Shown piece by piece: positions 25,215 through 33,914 of a stretch of 64,000 nucleotides of DNA (positions are counted from its first letter, which is position 1; every line of letters begins with the position of its first letter). The DNA is from Stenotrophomonas rhizophila (GTDB lineage Bacteria; Pseudomonadota; Gammaproteobacteria; Xanthomonadales; Xanthomonadaceae), in assembly GCF_000661955.1 (NCBI RefSeq), contig NZ_CP007597.1, positions 3,274,755 through 3,338,754 on the forward strand. Direction: 5' to 3'. The notes below the pieces were generated by a model that was not told where the DNA came from, did not search any database, and saw only the letters and a program-made list of their open reading frames with translations. The position numbers and the translations under genes were made by a program.

Positions 25215-25857
25215 GCAGCCTGCCCGCCACACGCTGGTGTGGATGTCCGCGCAGGCCCACTGGCGCGCCGACGTGCCCGCCCAGGACCCGCGCCTGGCCA
25301 CTTGGTTCGCCCAGGGCTGGCCGGCGGTGGTGGCGCGCCGCGCCGCCGACGATCCCGATCCGCGCGTGCGCCTGGGCGTGCCGCTGCCGCCGAACGAAGG
25401 CAAGCAGCGGCTGGCGTTGCGCGTGCCGCTGCAGGACATCGCGCGGCAGCAACCACCGCTGGCGTTGCACGCGCTGATCGCCCGGCCCGACCGCCTGATC
25501 AGCGCCGAGTGGTACACGGCGCTGCAGGGACTGGACGCGATCGCACCGGCACGGGTGTTTGGCGCGTTTGCCTGGCAGGCCCTCACCGGGCTGCCCTATG
25601 TGCACGCCCAGTCGGACATTGATCTGCTGTGGCAGGTGCACGCGCCGGAAGTGGCCGACCGCCTTGTGCAACGGCTGCAGGCGTGGGAAGTGCGCGAGGG
25701 TCGGCGTGTGGATGGCGAGCTGTGCCTGCCCGGCGGCGCGGCGGTGAACTGGCGCGAGTACGCCGGCAGCGCGCGGGAGGTGCTGGTCAAGCGCATCGAC
25801 GGCGCCATGCTGGCCCCGCGCGACACCTTGTTCGTGCCCGCCGGTGTTGCCGCATGA
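25207..25857 (+). CDS. mdcG: phosphoribosyl-dephospho-CoA transferase (apo-ACP modifying)
   Basis: The 216-residue nucleotidyltransferase-like protein attaches the dephospho-CoA-derived prosthetic group to apo-MdcC. The RHTLVWMSAQAHW-like start, RPDRLISAEWYTALQGLDAI, the nucleotidyltransferase-type acidic pair in AQSDIDLLWQV (Asp-x-Asp), and VNWREYAGSAREVLVKRIDG match MdcG. It is embedded between mdcE (8-base overlap) and mdcB (4-base overlap), so maturation enzymes are co-expressed with the apo-carrier. Confidence 0.92.
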   Translation: MPEQPARHTLVWMSAQAHWRADVPAQDPRLATWFAQGWPAVVARRAADDPDPRVRLGVPLPPNEGKQRLALRVPLQDIARQQPPLALHALIARPDRLISAEWYTALQGLDAIAPARVFGAFAWQALTGLPYVHAQSDIDLLWQVHAPEVADRLVQRLQAWEVREGRRVDGELCLPGGAAVNWREYAGSAREVLVKRIDGAMLAPRDTLFVPAGVAA

Positions 25858-26711
25858 ACGCCGTGGTACAGGCGCATCCCCCGGCGGCTGCACAGGTCGA
25901 CTGCGCGCGCCTGGGGCGGCTGGCCATCGTCAGCCTGCACGCCGAACTGGCCTGCGCGCCCAAGCCGGGGCTGGTGACGCCGTTCGACTGCGGCAGCCAC
26001 ACCGACATGGACGCCGGCAGCTTCCTGCGCAGCCTGTTCGCGCTGCGCCACTATTTCCGCCACGTGGCCCAGGCCGGCGCTGACAGCGCTCCCTTCTCCG
26101 TGTTGCGCGGCCATGGCATCGCCGCCGAAGCGGCGATGCTGCGCGCCACCGGCGGCATCAATACCCATCGCGGCGCGATCTTCAGCCTGGGCCTGCTGGT
26201 GGCCGCGGCGGCCGCCTGCCGGCGCGAGCGCCGCGGCGTGATTACCGCCGACGCCGTGTGCGTGGCGGTGCAGCGCTGGGCGCCGGCGCTGGCCGTGGCC
26301 CCGCTGGATCCAAACAGCCCCGGCCAACGCGCACGTGCACAGCACGGCATCGCCGGGGTGCGTGAGCAGGCCATCGCCGGCTATCCGCTGCTGCGTGACA
26401 TCGGCGTGCCCGTGCTGCGGAACGCGCTGGCGGCCGGGCTGCCGCGTGAGGCCGCGCTGTGCCACACCTTGATGCACCTGCTGGCCCACACCGATGACCT
26501 CAACCTGCTGCATCGCGGCGGTGCGCAGGGACTGGCGTGGGCACGTGCGCAGGCGGCGAGCTTCATCGCCGACGGCGGCGCCTTTGCACCGCACTGGCGT
26601 ACCCGCCTGCAGCAGCTTGGCGATGCCTTCGTGGCGCGCCGGCTCAGCCCCGGTGGCAGCGCCGATCTGCTGGCCTGCAGCTGGTTCCTGCTGCAGCAGG
26701 AGCGCGTATGA
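25854..26711 (+). CDS. mdcB: triphosphoribosyl-dephospho-CoA synthase
   Basis: The 285-residue CitG/MdcB-family enzyme condenses ATP with 3'-dephospho-CoA to make the prosthetic-group precursor used by MdcG. Signatures: ELACAPKPGLVTPFDCGSHTDMD near residues 30-50 (P-K-P-G-L-V family motif; shown in part as CAPKPGLVTPFDCGSH), GGINTHRGAIFSLG, and LMHLLAHTDDLNLLHRGG. Start at 25854 overlaps mdcG by 4 bases. The order mdcG-mdcB-mdcH, with mdcB late in the operon, is one of several known arrangements. Confidence 0.94.
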   Translation: MNAVVQAHPPAAAQVDCARLGRLAIVSLHAELACAPKPGLVTPFDCGSHTDMDAGSFLRSLFALRHYFRHVAQAGADSAPFSVLRGHGIAAEAAMLRATGGINTHRGAIFSLGLLVAAAAACRRERRGVITADAVCVAVQRWAPALAVAPLDPNSPGQRARAQHGIAGVREQAIAGYPLLRDIGVPVLRNALAAGLPREAALCHTLMHLLAHTDDLNLLHRGGAQGLAWARAQAASFIADGGAFAPHWRTRLQQLGDAFVARRLSPGGSADLLACSWFLLQQERV

Positions 26712-27628
26712 GCCTGGCCCTGCTCTGCCCCGGCCAAGGTGCGCAGCATCCGGCGATGTTCGACCGGGTGCGCGACCTGCCCGTCGCACGCGAGGTGCTC
26801 GACACCGCCTCCGCGCTGCTGGGCCGCGATGTCACCGCAGCGGCGGCGGCAGACGATCGGTTCGACAACACGGTGGCCCAGCCGCTGCTCTGCGCGGCCA
26901 GCCTGGCGCACTGGCAGGGCCTGCGCGAGCGGTTGCCGCCGCCTGCGCTGGTGGCCGGCTACAGCATCGGTGAACTGGCGGCGCAGTCCATTGCCGGCAG
27001 CTTCAGCGCGGCCACCTGCCTGACGCTGGCGTCCCAACGCGCGCAGCTGATGGATGCCGCCAGCCCGCCCGACGCGGGCATGCAGGCGGTGCTTGGCCTG
27101 CCGCGTGCCGCTGTCCAGGCGCTGTGCGAGACACACGGCGCGTACATCGCCATTGCCAACGGCGCTGATCATTTCATCCTGGGCGGGCGTCTGCTCGCGC
27201 TGCATGCGCTGGCCGCTGCCGCCGTGCAGCAGGGTGCCGAGGTGCGCGTGCTGCCGGTGCATGTGCCGGCCCATACCCCGCTGCTGGCCAGCGCCGCGGA
27301 CGGCTTCGCCCAGGTACTCGCGCAGGCGCCCTTGCAGGCGCCGCAGCTGCAGGTACTGGCGGGCATCGATGCACGTCCGGTGCGCACGCGTGCCGCGTTG
27401 GAACACAGTCTGGCCGCGCAACTGGCGCAGACCATCGAGTGGGCGCAGCTGATGCGCCAGGCATTCGAGCGCGGCGCGCGGGTGTTCCTGCAGCTGGGTC
27501 CCGGTACGGCGCTGGCGCGCATGGTGGCCAGCGCGTACCCGTGCTGTGAAGTGCGCGCGGTGGAAGAGTTCCAGCAGCTGGAGGGCGCGGCGGCGTGGGT
27601 ACATGCCGCGCTGGGCCGGCAGCAATGA
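26708..27628 (+). CDS. mdcH: malonate decarboxylase acyltransferase (malonyl-CoA:ACP transacylase)
   Basis: The 306-residue FabD-like protein loads the carrier with malonyl groups and primes the cycle. It begins with LLCPGQGAQHPAMF, has the nucleophile motif GYSIGE (Ser86), the catalytic His189 in VPAHTPLL and a late LQLGPGTALARMV segment. It is the last gene of the tightly overlapping run; the transporter gene follows after 86 bases, probably on the same transcript. Confidence 0.94.
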   Translation: MSLALLCPGQGAQHPAMFDRVRDLPVAREVLDTASALLGRDVTAAAAADDRFDNTVAQPLLCAASLAHWQGLRERLPPPALVAGYSIGELAAQSIAGSFSAATCLTLASQRAQLMDAASPPDAGMQAVLGLPRAAVQALCETHGAYIAIANGADHFILGGRLLALHALAAAAVQQGAEVRVLPVHVPAHTPLLASAADGFAQVLAQAPLQAPQLQVLAGIDARPVRTRAALEHSLAAQLAQTIEWAQLMRQAFERGARVFLQLGPGTALARMVASAYPCCEVRAVEEFQQLEGAAAWVHAALGRQQ

Positions 27629-27714
27629 AGGTGGGAGTTGCCTGTAGCACGCCGTAACCCGGGATGGCGGGTTTCCATCCTTGCTGTATGCGAGTCAAGT
27701 GTCTGGGAGGGCGC

Positions 27715-29082
27715 ATGAGTCCACAAGTCGCAACGATCATCGGCCTGGTGATCATGTTCATCGTCGCCACCGCCCTGCCGATCAACATGGGTGCGGTCGC
27801 GTTTGCATTGGCCTTCATCATCGGCGGTGTGTTCGTCGGCATGGAAGGCAAAGAGGTGCTGGGCGGATTCCCCGGGGACCTGTTCCTGACCCTGGTCGGC
27901 ATCACCTACCTGTTCTCCATCGCCCAGAAGAACGGCACCATCGACCTGCTCGTGCATTGGGCGGTCCGTGCGGTGCGTGGGCGCATCGTGGCCATTCCGT
28001 GGGTGATGTTCGTGGTGACCGCCGTGCTCACCGCATTCGGTGCGCTGGGACCGGCCGCGGTGGCGATCATCGGTCCGGTGGCGCTGCGGTTTGCCAAGCA
28101 GTACAAGATCAACCCGCTGCTGATGGGCCTGCTGGTCATTCATGGCGCGCAGGCCGGCGGTTTCTCGCCGATCAGCGTGTACGGCAGCATCACCAACGGC
28201 GTGGTGCAGAAGGCCGGGCTGGAAGTGACCGAGATGGCGGTGTTCCTGACCAGCCTGGGCTTCAACTTCATGATGGCCACGATCTGCTTCTTCGCTTTCG
28301 GCGGCGTGGCGCTGCTGCGGCGCGGTGCGGTGTCGGTAGGCGGTGGCGTGGGTACGGCCGAGCTGGCGATGGCCGGGGGGCCGCAGGCGTCGTCGCGGCA
28401 GTTCGCGATTGAAGGCCACGGTGCGCTGGTGTCGGCCGGTGGCGGCACGCTGTCCAACGACCCCGATGCACTGGAGGCGGTGGGCATCACCCGCGAGCGT
28501 GTGTTCACCCTGATCGGCCTGCTCGGGCTGGGCGTGGCCGCGCTGATCTACAACCTCAACGTTGGCCTGGTGTCGATCACCGTTGCGGTGGCGCTGGCAC
28601 TGCTGTCGCCGAAAAGCCAGAAGGGCGCGGTGGACGGCATCAGCTGGTCCACGGTGCTGCTGATCTGCGGCGTGGTCACTTACATCGGCGTGCTGCAGGA
28701 AGCCGGCGCGGTCGACTTCATCGGCAACGGCGTATCGCAGATCGGCATTCCGCTGCTGGGCGCGCTGCTGGTCTGCTACGTGGGCGGCATCGTCTCGGCG
28801 TTCGCCTCGTCGGCGGCCGTGCTGGGCGCCACCATCCCGCTGGCGGTGCCGTTCCTGATGCAGGGGCACCTGGGGGCGGCGGGCGTGATCTGCGCGCTGG
28901 CGGTCTCCTCGACCATCGTGGATGTCAGCCCGTTCTCGACCAACGGTGCGCTGGTGGTGGCCTCGGCCGCCAAGGAAGAGCGTGAATCGCTGTTCCGCCA
29001 GTTCCTCATCTACAGCGGCCTGGTGGTCGCCTTTGGCCCGCTGCTGGCCTGGCTGGTGTTCGTGGTGCCGGGCTGGATGTAA
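27715..29082 (+). CDS. MatC-like/SLC13-type malonate (dicarboxylate) transporter
   Basis: The 455-residue inner-membrane protein has about 12 helices. The N-terminal MatC-type region (TIIGLVIMFIVATALPINMG, then GVFVGMEGKEVLGGFPGDLF) and the LLVIHGAQAGGFSPISVYGS segment, plus VSSTIVDVSPFSTNGALVVA near the C-terminus, fit the MatC dicarboxylate carrier type of the ion-transporter superfamily. It sits between mdcH and the GntR regulator, so malonate is the inferred substrate. The ATG at 27715 follows GGGAGGG and is preferred over an upstream in-frame ATG. It replaces the MdcLM/MadLM pair found in other malonate operons. Confidence 0.88.
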   Translation: MSPQVATIIGLVIMFIVATALPINMGAVAFALAFIIGGVFVGMEGKEVLGGFPGDLFLTLVGITYLFSIAQKNGTIDLLVHWAVRAVRGRIVAIPWVMFVVTAVLTAFGALGPAAVAIIGPVALRFAKQYKINPLLMGLLVIHGAQAGGFSPISVYGSITNGVVQKAGLEVTEMAVFLTSLGFNFMMATICFFAFGGVALLRRGAVSVGGGVGTAELAMAGGPQASSRQFAIEGHGALVSAGGGTLSNDPDALEAVGITRERVFTLIGLLGLGVAALIYNLNVGLVSITVAVALALLSPKSQKGAVDGISWSTVLLICGVVTYIGVLQEAGAVDFIGNGVSQIGIPLLGALLVCYVGGIVSAFASSAAVLGATIPLAVPFLMQGHLGAAGVICALAVSSTIVDVSPFSTNGALVVASAAKEERESLFRQFLIYSGLVVAFGPLLAWLVFVVPGWM

Positions 29083-29096
29083 GGGCACGTGCTGTC

Positions 29097-29118
29097 GCCC
29101 CCTGACTCAGGGGGCTTT
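29097..29118 (+). terminator. hairpin terminator after the malonate transporter
   Basis: GCCCCCTGA and TCAGGGGGC form a 9-bp dyad with a single-base centre, followed by TTT. It lies 14 bases after the transporter stop and before the GntR gene. The T-tract is short, so termination may be partial. Confidence 0.6.
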
Positions 29119-29174
29119 CCGCCCGGAAGCATGCTGTCAGGGCCGGTCAACGAACGGAGGGATTACAATTCCGC

Positions 29175-29894
29175 ATGGCCATTGCTCCCGCACCACGCTC
29201 GACCAAGAAACGCGCCCCGCTGTACGAAGAGGTGGCCGAGCACGTGCGCGAGCGCATCTACGACTACCGCCTGCCCCCGGGCGAGTGGATCGACGAGCCG
29301 GCGCTGTGCGAAGAACTGGGCATCAGCCGCACCCCCCTGCGCGAGGCGTTGAAGCTGCTGGCCGCCGAAGGCCTGGTGCAGATCGATGCCGGGCGTGGGT
29401 GCCGGGTGACCCGGTTAACCCTGGAAGACCTGAACCAGCTGTTCCCGGTGATGGCGATGCTGGAAGGCCGCTGCGCCCACGAAGCCGTCAAACATATCGA
29501 CGATGCGGGCGTGCAACTGCTGGAAGAGCTGCATGCAGCCATGGAGGCCGCGGCCGCCGAGGGCAACATTGCCGAGTACTACCGCAACAACTACCGCATC
29601 CACGAGACCGTGCAGCACTACGCCGGCAACCCGTGGCTGATCCGCATCACCCATGACCTGCACCGCATCCTGAAGATGCACCGCGGCCGCCAGCTGCTGG
29701 CACCGGGTCGCACCGCGCAATCGCTGGCCGAACACCGTGAATTGCTGGCGTGCTTCCGTGAGCGCGATGCCGAGGCGGCCGAACGCACCATGGAACGCCA
29801 CCTGCTCAGCCAGGGCCAGGCGCTGGCCGCCTACGTCGCCTCGGGCGGCCTGCTGAACGTACCCGCCCCACTGCCCACCGAGGGTGGGACCTGA
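29175..29894 (+). CDS. GntR/FCD family regulator, probably of the malonate operon
   Basis: The 239-residue protein has an N-terminal winged helix (LYEEVAEHVRERIYDYRLPP, then LCEELGISRTPLREALKLLA at about 44-63) and a C-terminal all-helical FCD ligand domain with the metal/ligand-binding His and Asp pattern (NNYRIHETVQHYAGN, EHRELLACFRERDAEAAERT). FCD regulators of malonate genes (MdcY, MatR) repress until malonate or malonyl-CoA binds. Here the gene lies downstream of the transporter on the same strand, and the candidate operator lies before mdcA. The regulatory link is inferred. Confidence 0.85.
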   Translation: MAIAPAPRSTKKRAPLYEEVAEHVRERIYDYRLPPGEWIDEPALCEELGISRTPLREALKLLAAEGLVQIDAGRGCRVTRLTLEDLNQLFPVMAMLEGRCAHEAVKHIDDAGVQLLEELHAAMEAAAAEGNIAEYYRNNYRIHETVQHYAGNPWLIRITHDLHRILKMHRGRQLLAPGRTAQSLAEHRELLACFRERDAEAAERTMERHLLSQGQALAAYVASGGLLNVPAPLPTEGGT

Positions 29895-29901
29895 CCCCCC
29901 G

Positions 29902-30058
29902 GTAGTGCCGGCCGCTGGCCGGCTCCCCGCAGACCCGCCTCCCCGGTAGTGCCGGCCGCTGGCCGGCTCCTCGCAAATCCACCTCACCGGTAGTGCCGGC
30001 CGCTGGCCGGCTCCTCGCGATCCAACATGGTGCAGAGCCGGCCAGCGGCCGGCACTAC
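29902..30058 (+). repeat. tandem SMAG REP array, period 44, with an inverted last copy
   Basis: GTAG heads at 29902, 29946 and 29990 are exactly 44 bp apart, each followed by TGCCGGCC-GCT-GGCCGGC and a CTCC-rich linker. A fourth copy is inverted and ends with CTAC at 30058. The arrangement of direct copies closed by an inverted one mirrors the array at 21336-21502. Confidence 0.88.
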
Positions 30059-30110
30059 CAGTGCGCGCGATGTTCGGGGGTGCGCGCGGTGTTCCGGGGT
30101 GCATTGCGGT

Positions 30111-30135
30111 GTACCGACCAACGGTCGGTACCTAC
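30111..30135 (-). repeat. REP overlapping the MFS stop codon
   Basis: On the minus strand GTAG is followed by GTACCGACC-GTT-GGTCGGTAC, a 9-bp stem. The TAG of the GTAG head is the stop codon of the MFS gene at 30132-31421. It can serve as a 3' end stabiliser or terminator for that gene. Confidence 0.75.
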
Positions 30136-31421
30136 TCGGGTGTGCGCGGCGGACGGGTTTCGCGCAGGGTCCACATCACCGGCAACACCAGCAGCGCCAC
30201 CACGGCGATCATCGCGCCGGGCACGGCGGCCCAGCCGGTGTGGCGCACCAGCAGCTCGGCCAGCAGCGGGGTGGCGCCGCCGAAGAACGCGGTGGCCATG
30301 GTGACCCCCAGCGCCAAACCGCTGAGGCGGCCCTCGCCGGGAAACTGTTCGGCGGTGGCCGGTGCAGCCACCGCGCTCACGCCACCGGCCAGACAGGCCA
30401 GCACCACCGCCGCGCCGCCAATCAACCAGGTATTGCCCCCGGCCATCAGGCTGAACATGCTCAACGGCAGCAACGCCGACAACAGCGCCAGGGCGATCAA
30501 TACCGGTCGCCGCCCGATTCGATCAGACAATGCGCCGGCCAGCGGGGTCACCACGATCACCGCCACCGCGGCCACCGTGGACAGCCACAGCGCCTCCGAT
30601 TCCCCCACCTCACCGGCCGATCCCAGGAACGCCGGCACGTAGGTGATGCCCACGTAATAGGTGATCGAGCCGAGTGCGGAAATCGCGAAGGTGCGGGCCA
30701 CCGCGCCCCGGTGGTAACGCCAGGTGTCGCGGATCGGCGAGGTGGGCACGGTGCCGGCCGCCTGTTGCCGCTCGAACTCGGGCGATTCGTGCATGGTCGA
30801 GCGTGCCAGCAGGATCGCCCCGGCCAATGCCGCGCCGACGAAGAACGGAATGCGCCAGCCCCACCCGTCCAGCTGCGCGGTGCTCAACACCGCCACGGTC
30901 AAGGCTGACAGCGCCACCGCCAGCAACGCACCGACCTCGCTGGCCGCCGATGCCAACGAAGTGACCAGGCCACGCCGGCGGGCGGGCGCGGTCTCCAGCA
31001 GGTAGGCCACCACGCCGGTGTACTCGCCGCCCACCGAAAACGCCATCAGGCAGCGCAGCAGCAACAGCAGCACCCCGGCGCTGGCGCCGATGCTGTCGAA
31101 GGTGGGCAGCAGCGCGGTGGCCAGCATCGCCAGGGTCATCAGCAGCATCGAGGCCAGCAGCATGTAGCGCCGCCCGAAGCGATCGCCGAGGTGGCCAAAG
31201 CACAGCGCGCCCAGCGGACGCATCAGGTAGGACACCGCAAACCCCGCCAGCGTGGCCAGCAGGGCGTTGTCGCCGCCGCCAAAAAACACCCGCGACAGAA
31301 CCGTGGCCAGGTACAGGTACAAGGTGAAGTCGTACCACTCCACCACGGTCGACAACCCGGCCACGATCATCGAACGGGTACGCGCCGGGGCCGGCGACGG
31401 CGCGCTCACCGGCACCGCCAA
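30132..31421 (-). CDS. MFS transporter, metabolite:H+ symporter (MHS) type
   Basis: The 429-residue protein has 12 predicted helices. STVVEWYDFTLYLYLATVLS on helix 1 and GHLGDRFGRRYMLLASMLLM (loop 2-3), together with FSVGGEYTGVVAYLLE, are typical of the metabolite:H+ symporter branch (ProP, ShiA, KgtP relatives) that imports organic or amino acids. The start is uncertain: TTG at 31421 or GTG at 31415 precede the first helix, and neither has a clear ribosome binding site. Its stop codon lies in a REP head. The substrate is unknown. Confidence 0.85.
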   Translation of the reverse strand: MAVPVSAPSPAPARTRSMIVAGLSTVVEWYDFTLYLYLATVLSRVFFGGGDNALLATLAGFAVSYLMRPLGALCFGHLGDRFGRRYMLLASMLLMTLAMLATALLPTFDSIGASAGVLLLLLRCLMAFSVGGEYTGVVAYLLETAPARRRGLVTSLASAASEVGALLAVALSALTVAVLSTAQLDGWGWRIPFFVGAALAGAILLARSTMHESPEFERQQAAGTVPTSPIRDTWRYHRGAVARTFAISALGSITYYVGITYVPAFLGSAGEVGESEALWLSTVAAVAVIVVTPLAGALSDRIGRRPVLIALALLSALLPLSMFSLMAGGNTWLIGGAAVVLACLAGGVSAVAAPATAEQFPGEGRLSGLALGVTMATAFFGGATPLLAELLVRHTGWAAVPGAMIAVVALLVLPVMWTLRETRPPRTPE

Positions 31422-31574
31422 CGCGCGGGTGCGCTGTCGACACGACAGCGGGACAGACTCAACGGCATCACGACTCCCACCTGCACTGGAATGCCGCCGA
31501 GCCTACGATATGCGACCGCGCAGCAGGCTCACGCAGTCACCACATCGCGACCGCGCAGAAGCCGCCGGATTGCC

Positions 31575-32246
31575 TCACGCCGCCTGGGAGGCCGCCTCGC
31601 GCGTGTAGCGCAGCAGCCGCCCGCGCCCCGGCGCATCGCCTTCGTCATCAAACAAGCCGTAGGCCTCGTCCACGGTGTAGCCCTGCGCGGCCATGGCACG
31701 CGAGAACGACCCCACGTTGCCGCGCCCCGGATCGGTGAGCAGCAGTTCGGCGGTGGGCCGTGCGTGGCGCTCCATCATGCGGGCGATCTGCAGCGCGTGG
31801 CCGCGCTCGTACAGCACGTCGCTGCCGATGATCAGATCGAAGCGACCGAGTGTCGTATCTGGCAGTTCCCACGGCAGATCGCGGTAGTGCAGCGCGGGCA
31901 GGTCATTGAGCCCGGCGTTGTAGGCCAGGAACGATTCGGCCAGCGGGTGGTGGTCGCTCGCCACCACGTCGGCGCCGCGATGGGCCAGCACCAGGCTGGC
32001 CAGACCGAGCCCGCAGCCCAGTTCCAGCACGCGTTTGCCGGCCACGTCGAAGCTGTGCATCGTTTCGGCCAGCACGCGACCGGCCGGCCAGATCTGGCCG
32101 AACAGGCTCCACAACGAGGAATGGATGCCGGCGCGCTGGGCGCGACCGGTGGGATCGGCGAACTGTTGCAGATCACTGAGCGCGCGGATACGGAAGTCGT
32201 GACCACCGACCGGGATGGTGAGAATGCGGGTGGTATAGCCCGGCAT
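31575..32246 (-). CDS. SAM-dependent methyltransferase (METTL21-like)
   Basis: The 223-residue class I methyltransferase has the SAM-binding motif VLELGCGLGLASLVLAHRGA (about 80-99) and acidic loop DVVASDHHP. The segment LIIGSDVLYE resembles the D-V-x-Y signature of the METTL21/protein lysine methyltransferase group. The ATG at 32246 is preferred over 32273 because GGAG lies six bases upstream. The substrate could be a protein Lys residue, but this cannot be decided. It stands alone on the minus strand between the MFS and nei genes. Confidence 0.8.
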   Translation of the reverse strand: MPGYTTRILTIPVGGHDFRIRALSDLQQFADPTGRAQRAGIHSSLWSLFGQIWPAGRVLAETMHSFDVAGKRVLELGCGLGLASLVLAHRGADVVASDHHPLAESFLAYNAGLNDLPALHYRDLPWELPDTTLGRFDLIIGSDVLYERGHALQIARMMERHARPTAELLLTDPGRGNVGSFSRAMAAQGYTVDEAYGLFDDEGDAPGRGRLLRYTREAASQAA

Positions 32247-32441
32247 GTGCGCTCCGTTGGACACGGGGAGCACGGCGGCCCTGTTGGACGCCGTACCCGA
32301 AAAGTGGAGCGAAGCGGGCGGTCAGGTGCAGACCGCGCAGGACGCGCGTAATGGCGTGTGACGCAGCCATCCTACAGCAGCCTGCCCACCGGCAGTTTCA
32401 CCCGTCTGATGCCTTCTACGGCGGCCCAGACGCCCGTTGTG

Positions 32442-33170
32442 TCAGTACTTCACCTGGCAGTTGGGGCAGAAGAAGGTCCGCCGCTTGCTGCGCCCCGGGT
32501 AGGTCTTGGATAGCGGCCCGCCACAGCACGGACACGTCCGTCTGGTGTGCACCTGCCAGTGCTGGCGCAGCGTGCCGGCCTTCTTCCAGGCTAGGAAGGC
32601 CTGGCTGTAGGTGCGCGCGTCGGCGATCACCTTGCCCAACGTGCGCGGCGGGATGCTGCCCACCGTCGATTCGGGATGCACGCGGGTGCGGAACAGCACT
32701 TCGTTCTTGATGATGTTGCCGACCCCGGCAAAGATCGCCTGGTCCAGCAGCGCATCGCAGATCAGGGTGTCCGGCTGCTGCTTGAGCCGGCGCCGGGCCA
32801 GGCGCGGATCCCAGTCCGGCGAGAGCACGTCGCCACGCCAGTCGTAGGTGTCCTCCAGCGGTCCTTCGATGTACTTCAGCGACGAGGCGTAGATGTTCAA
32901 CTCGCCGTTGTCGAACTGCAGCGACACGCGCGGCGGTGAGGGCTTGCGTTCGTCGATGCGGTAGCTGCCGAACATCAGCATGTGCACGCGCAGGCTGAAG
33001 CCGCTGAACTGAATCAGGAAGTGCTTGCCCCAGCTGCGCAGCGCCAGCACCCGCCGCCCTTCCATGCGGGTGAGGTCCAGGCTGCTGTTGCCCAGTGCGC
33101 GGCGCACGGTCTTGCCGCGGAACTTGGCGGTGGCTTCGCGCAGAATGACGATGGAGGGACCTTCAGGCAT
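32442..33170 (-). CDS. nei: Fpg/Nei family DNA glycosylase (endonuclease VIII-like)
   Basis: The 242-residue protein starts with PEGP after the initiator Met, so Pro2 is the catalytic Schiff-base residue and Glu3 the proton donor, as in Nei/Fpg. The middle has the helix-two-turn-helix region (DQAIFAGVGNIIKNEVLFRT), and the C-terminus has a zinc finger with Cys213-x2-Cys216 and Cys235-x2-Cys238. It removes oxidised bases and nicks the abasic site. PEGP favours Nei over Fpg (PELP). It overlaps the upstream DUF72 gene by 8 bases, so the two are translationally coupled. Confidence 0.88.
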   Translation of the reverse strand: MPEGPSIVILREATAKFRGKTVRRALGNSSLDLTRMEGRRVLALRSWGKHFLIQFSGFSLRVHMLMFGSYRIDERKPSPPRVSLQFDNGELNIYASSLKYIEGPLEDTYDWRGDVLSPDWDPRLARRRLKQQPDTLICDALLDQAIFAGVGNIIKNEVLFRTRVHPESTVGSIPPRTLGKVIADARTYSQAFLAWKKAGTLRQHWQVHTRRTCPCCGGPLSKTYPGRSKRRTFFCPNCQVKY

Positions 33171-33903
33171 GCGTGGCGATCTCCTTCAGGCGCAGGGCAT
33201 TGGCGATCGCAAAGCCATGGGCGGTGTTGTCGAAGATCACCCATGGTGCCTGTGCCTGTCCTGGCTGCTGCACGACCTGTGTCGCCAGTTGGGCCAATGC
33301 GGCATCGGAGTAATCGCTGTAATACATGCGCGGCGAACCGTGCCAGCGCCAGTAGTGCCATCCCCGCGCGCCACCCGGAAGCGCGCCGGCGGCAACGCGC
33401 GCCGGATCCACTGCAGCCCGGGAAATCGCGTGCCGCTGCAACAGCACATCGGCCTGCGTGCTGAACCAGCTGGCATGGCGGGGCTCGCAGACCACGGGCG
33501 CCGGGGTGCGTCGACGCAGCGCGCGGAAAAAGCTCCCGGCGCGGCGCGTGTCCAGTACCAGCGATGGCGGCAACTGCAGCAGCAAGGCGCCCAGCGTGCG
33601 CCCCAGTCCGCCCACCTCGTCGAGGAAGCGGTCCAGCAGTGGGCCCACGCCGACCAGTCCCGAATCGTGCGAGATGGTCCGGGGCAACTTTACCGAGAAG
33701 CGAAAGTTGGCCGGTACGGTGGCCGCCCAGCGCGCGTAGGTCGTGCGTTGGTGCGGCCGGTAGAACGAGGAGTTGATCTCCACCACGTCGAAGCGCGTGG
33801 CATAGCGCGCCAGCAGGCTGTCGCCGGGCCCGAAGTGCGTGGCGTAGCGGCTGGGGATCGACCAGCCGGCACACCCGATCTTCGGCATACGCGACGCGGC
33901 CAT
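33163..33903 (-). CDS. DUF72 family protein
   Basis: The 246-residue protein matches DUF72 (YecE-like, TIM-barrel fold): KIGCAGWSIPSRYATHFGPG near the N-terminus, VVEINSSFYRPHQRTTYARW and FRFSVKLPRTISHD follow in the family order, with PWVIFDNTAHGFAIANALRL near the end. The molecular function is unknown. The start at 33903 is supported by AAGGAGT seven bases upstream. It overlaps nei by 8 bases, which hints at a link to DNA repair but does not prove it. Confidence 0.87.
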   Translation of the reverse strand: MAASRMPKIGCAGWSIPSRYATHFGPGDSLLARYATRFDVVEINSSFYRPHQRTTYARWAATVPANFRFSVKLPRTISHDSGLVGVGPLLDRFLDEVGGLGRTLGALLLQLPPSLVLDTRRAGSFFRALRRRTPAPVVCEPRHASWFSTQADVLLQRHAISRAAVDPARVAAGALPGGARGWHYWRWHGSPRMYYSDYSDAALAQLATQVVQQPGQAQAPWVIFDNTAHGFAIANALRLKEIATHA

Positions 33904-33914
33904 GCGGGACTCCT

